Of a DNA stretch of 64,000 nt, positions 62,955-64,000 are shown in pieces; position 1 is the first letter of the stretch; each line of letters starts with the position of its first letter. Under the pieces are notes generated by a model. It was not told the DNA's origin and did no database searches. It saw only the letters and a list, made by a program, of their open reading frames with translations. The DNA is from CAZOOK01 sp964581385. GTDB lineage: Bacteria > Pseudomonadota > Gammaproteobacteria > Nevskiales > Nevskiaceae. Position numbers and translations under genes: made by a program. The stretch is from the NCBI GenBank assembly GCA_964581385.1, contig CAZOOK010000008.1:1-64000 (forward strand), given 5' to 3'.

Positions 62955-63392
62955 TCAGGCGCCGTCGTCCCGCGCCAGCCGCTTGCCCATCGACACCAAT
63001 TCCTCAGTGGCATAGCCGAGGCGCTCATAGAACGCGAGCACGTCTGCATTGCCGTGGCGTACCTGCAGGTTGATCTTGGGGCAGCCGAGCGCCAGCAACC
63101 GCCGTTCCGCTTCGGCCATCAGCGCCCGGCCGAGGCCGCGACCGCGATGCTGCGGTGAGACGGCGAGATAATTGATCCAACCGCGATGGCCTTCATAGCC
63201 GGCCATGACGCTGCCGGCGATCGTGCCGCCGGATTCGGCAACCAAAAACAGGTCCGCCTGGATTTTCAATTTGCGTAAAATATCTTTGCGGGGATCGTTC
63301 CAGGGGCGCGTCAGCCCGCAACTTTCCCAGAGCGTAACCACAGCTGTTTCGTCGGTGGGATCGTAGGAACGGATCGAAAACGAGTCGATCAC
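62955..63392 (-). CDS. GNAT-family N-acetyltransferase
   Basis: A 145-residue acetyltransferase. WINYLAVSPQHRGRGLGRAL contains the acetyl-CoA-binding R/Q-x-x-G-x-G/A motif, and INLQVRHGNADVLAFYERLGY is the typical C-terminal motif B. It resembles YpeA-type GNAT proteins. Its start overlaps the stop of the DUF3108 gene by 4 nt, and it is convergent with the NUDIX-MBL gene. Confidence 0.9.
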   Translation of the reverse strand: MIDSFSIRSYDPTDETAVVTLWESCGLTRPWNDPRKDILRKLKIQADLFLVAESGGTIAGSVMAGYEGHRGWINYLAVSPQHRGRGLGRALMAEAERRLLALGCPKINLQVRHGNADVLAFYERLGYATEELVSMGKRLARDDGA

Positions 63393-64000
63393 CGTGCGAG
63401 TTCCATGCGCACCAGTGGTTTGCGATCGCTCTTGGTTTCGGTGATGACGGGAATGTAATCGCGCGCCGGCGCCGCCCAGAACCTTCCGATCTTGTTCGGA
63501 TTGTCGAAGCGTTCAAGCCGCAGCGTGTCGAAGGCACCGGCCGGCGTTTCGACTTTCTCGCGACCCGTGAGCTTGAACTTGTAATGCGTCAGATTCTTAC
63601 GATCGACCATCGTGAATTCCGCAACGGGGGGCTGCGCGTCGCCGGCGTGCTCGCGCACCCAGCGCCGCACGAGCTGCTGCAGGGCAATGCTGTCGATGGC
63701 GTCGTCGGGAATCTGCCGCACGCCACCCTTGTCGTCAGTGACCACGTGCTTGTTCCAGTCGAAGTCGAGCTTGTAACTTTGTTTGTCGTCGCCCGGCAGC
63801 ACCGATTCGAAATGCTGCGAGCGGATAACGCCGTTGCGCACGCAGAATAAGCTGAGCTGATTCGGCGAGCCGTAGATCGCGGCGACCAGCATGTTCGGAT
63901 GCGATTCGATCGTATAGCGATAACAGCCACTATCGCCATGCGGTTCGAGACGGATGTTCATTTCGCCGACGCCGAGGCCGCCCAGGGATACATCGTAGGC
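63389..64000 (-). CDS. DUF3108-family protein, partial (5' end outside window)
   Basis: An open frame of at least 203 codons that continues past the window edge. Codons upstream of the internal ATG at 63961 read AYDVSLGGLGVGE, the usual start of the mature DUF3108 domain, so the true start with its probable signal peptide lies beyond position 64000. Further family segments are FKLTGREKVETPAGAFDTLR and FWAAPARDYIPV. DUF3108 proteins are periplasmic, beta-rich and of unknown function. Confidence 0.88.
   Translation of the reverse strand, partial: AYDVSLGGLGVGEMNIRLEPHGDSGCYRYTIESHPNMLVAAIYGSPNQLSLFCVRNGVIRSQHFESVLPGDDKQSYKLDFDWNKHVVTDDKGGVRQIPDDAIDSIALQQLVRRWVREHAGDAQPPVAEFTMVDRKNLTHYKFKLTGREKVETPAGAFDTLRLERFDNPNKIGRFWAAPARDYIPVITETKSDRKPLVRMELAR

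Overview
This 64 kb window is GC-rich, densely coded chromosomal DNA from a proteobacterium, most likely a gammaproteobacterium. The main evidence is the housekeeping block at the right: lptG and lptF are divergent from pepA, followed by holC and valS, which is the classical gammaproteobacterial arrangement (here with an ompA-type gene and a small lipoprotein gene inserted). The rest is catabolic and accessory: many short-chain dehydrogenases, flavin oxidoreductases, carboxymuconolactone-decarboxylase-like proteins, secreted esterases and sulfotransferases, as in soil or aquatic degraders of terpenoid, steroid or aromatic compounds. The exact lineage cannot be read from the sequence. I saw no rRNA, tRNA, CRISPR array, phage or transposase gene.

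Layout. 0-1 kb: two VOC-fold proteins. 1.4-7.2 kb: a GntR-type regulator and a five-gene oxidation operon (aldehyde dehydrogenase, double-domain CMD protein, SDR, 3-hydroxyisobutyrate-dehydrogenase-like protein, SDR). 7.5-11 kb: a cobalamin riboswitch controlling a BtuB-like TonB-dependent receptor and a surface-type lipoprotein. 11-13.1 kb: small genes and a decayed gene. 13.2-22.2 kb: three secreted alpha/beta-hydrolase-type enzymes (one a tannase/feruloyl esterase), a DUF3237 protein, a feruloyl-CoA-synthase-like ligase and a MarR regulator. 22.3-30.8 kb: a TetR gene and a long minus-strand operon (TauD dioxygenase, KstD-like flavoprotein, SRPBCC, SnoaL-like, Baeyer-Villiger-type monooxygenase, SDR, CMD), ending in a decayed tandem duplication.

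31-48 kb: an island apparently built around the deazaflavin cofactor F420. It holds two luciferase-like (LLM) oxidoreductases, two PAPS-type sulfotransferases, an F420:NADP oxidoreductase (npdG) and cofC, a fused cofGH, cofE and cofD. This set should make F420, recycle it and use it. F420 is uncommon in Proteobacteria, and two small repeat elements lie at its internal gene boundaries, so horizontal acquisition is plausible. 48-64 kb: a secreted repeat protein, then the lpt/pepA/ompA/holC/valS core block, a trans-sulfuration PLP enzyme, a NUDIX plus metallo-beta-lactamase fusion, a GNAT acetyltransferase and a DUF3108 gene cut by the window edge.

The most notable non-genic signals are: (1) a dispersed ~72-nt repeat whose hairpin loop supplies the probable start codon of two unrelated genes; (2) two MITE-like elements, one supplying the stop codon of npdG; (3) a palindromic repeat inserted in frame within valS; (4) a bipartite 32-nt motif shared by the upstream regions of two secreted hydrolases; and (5) the riboswitch, receptor and lipoprotein B12 locus, whose lipoprotein may be a functional analogue of Bacteroides BtuG.
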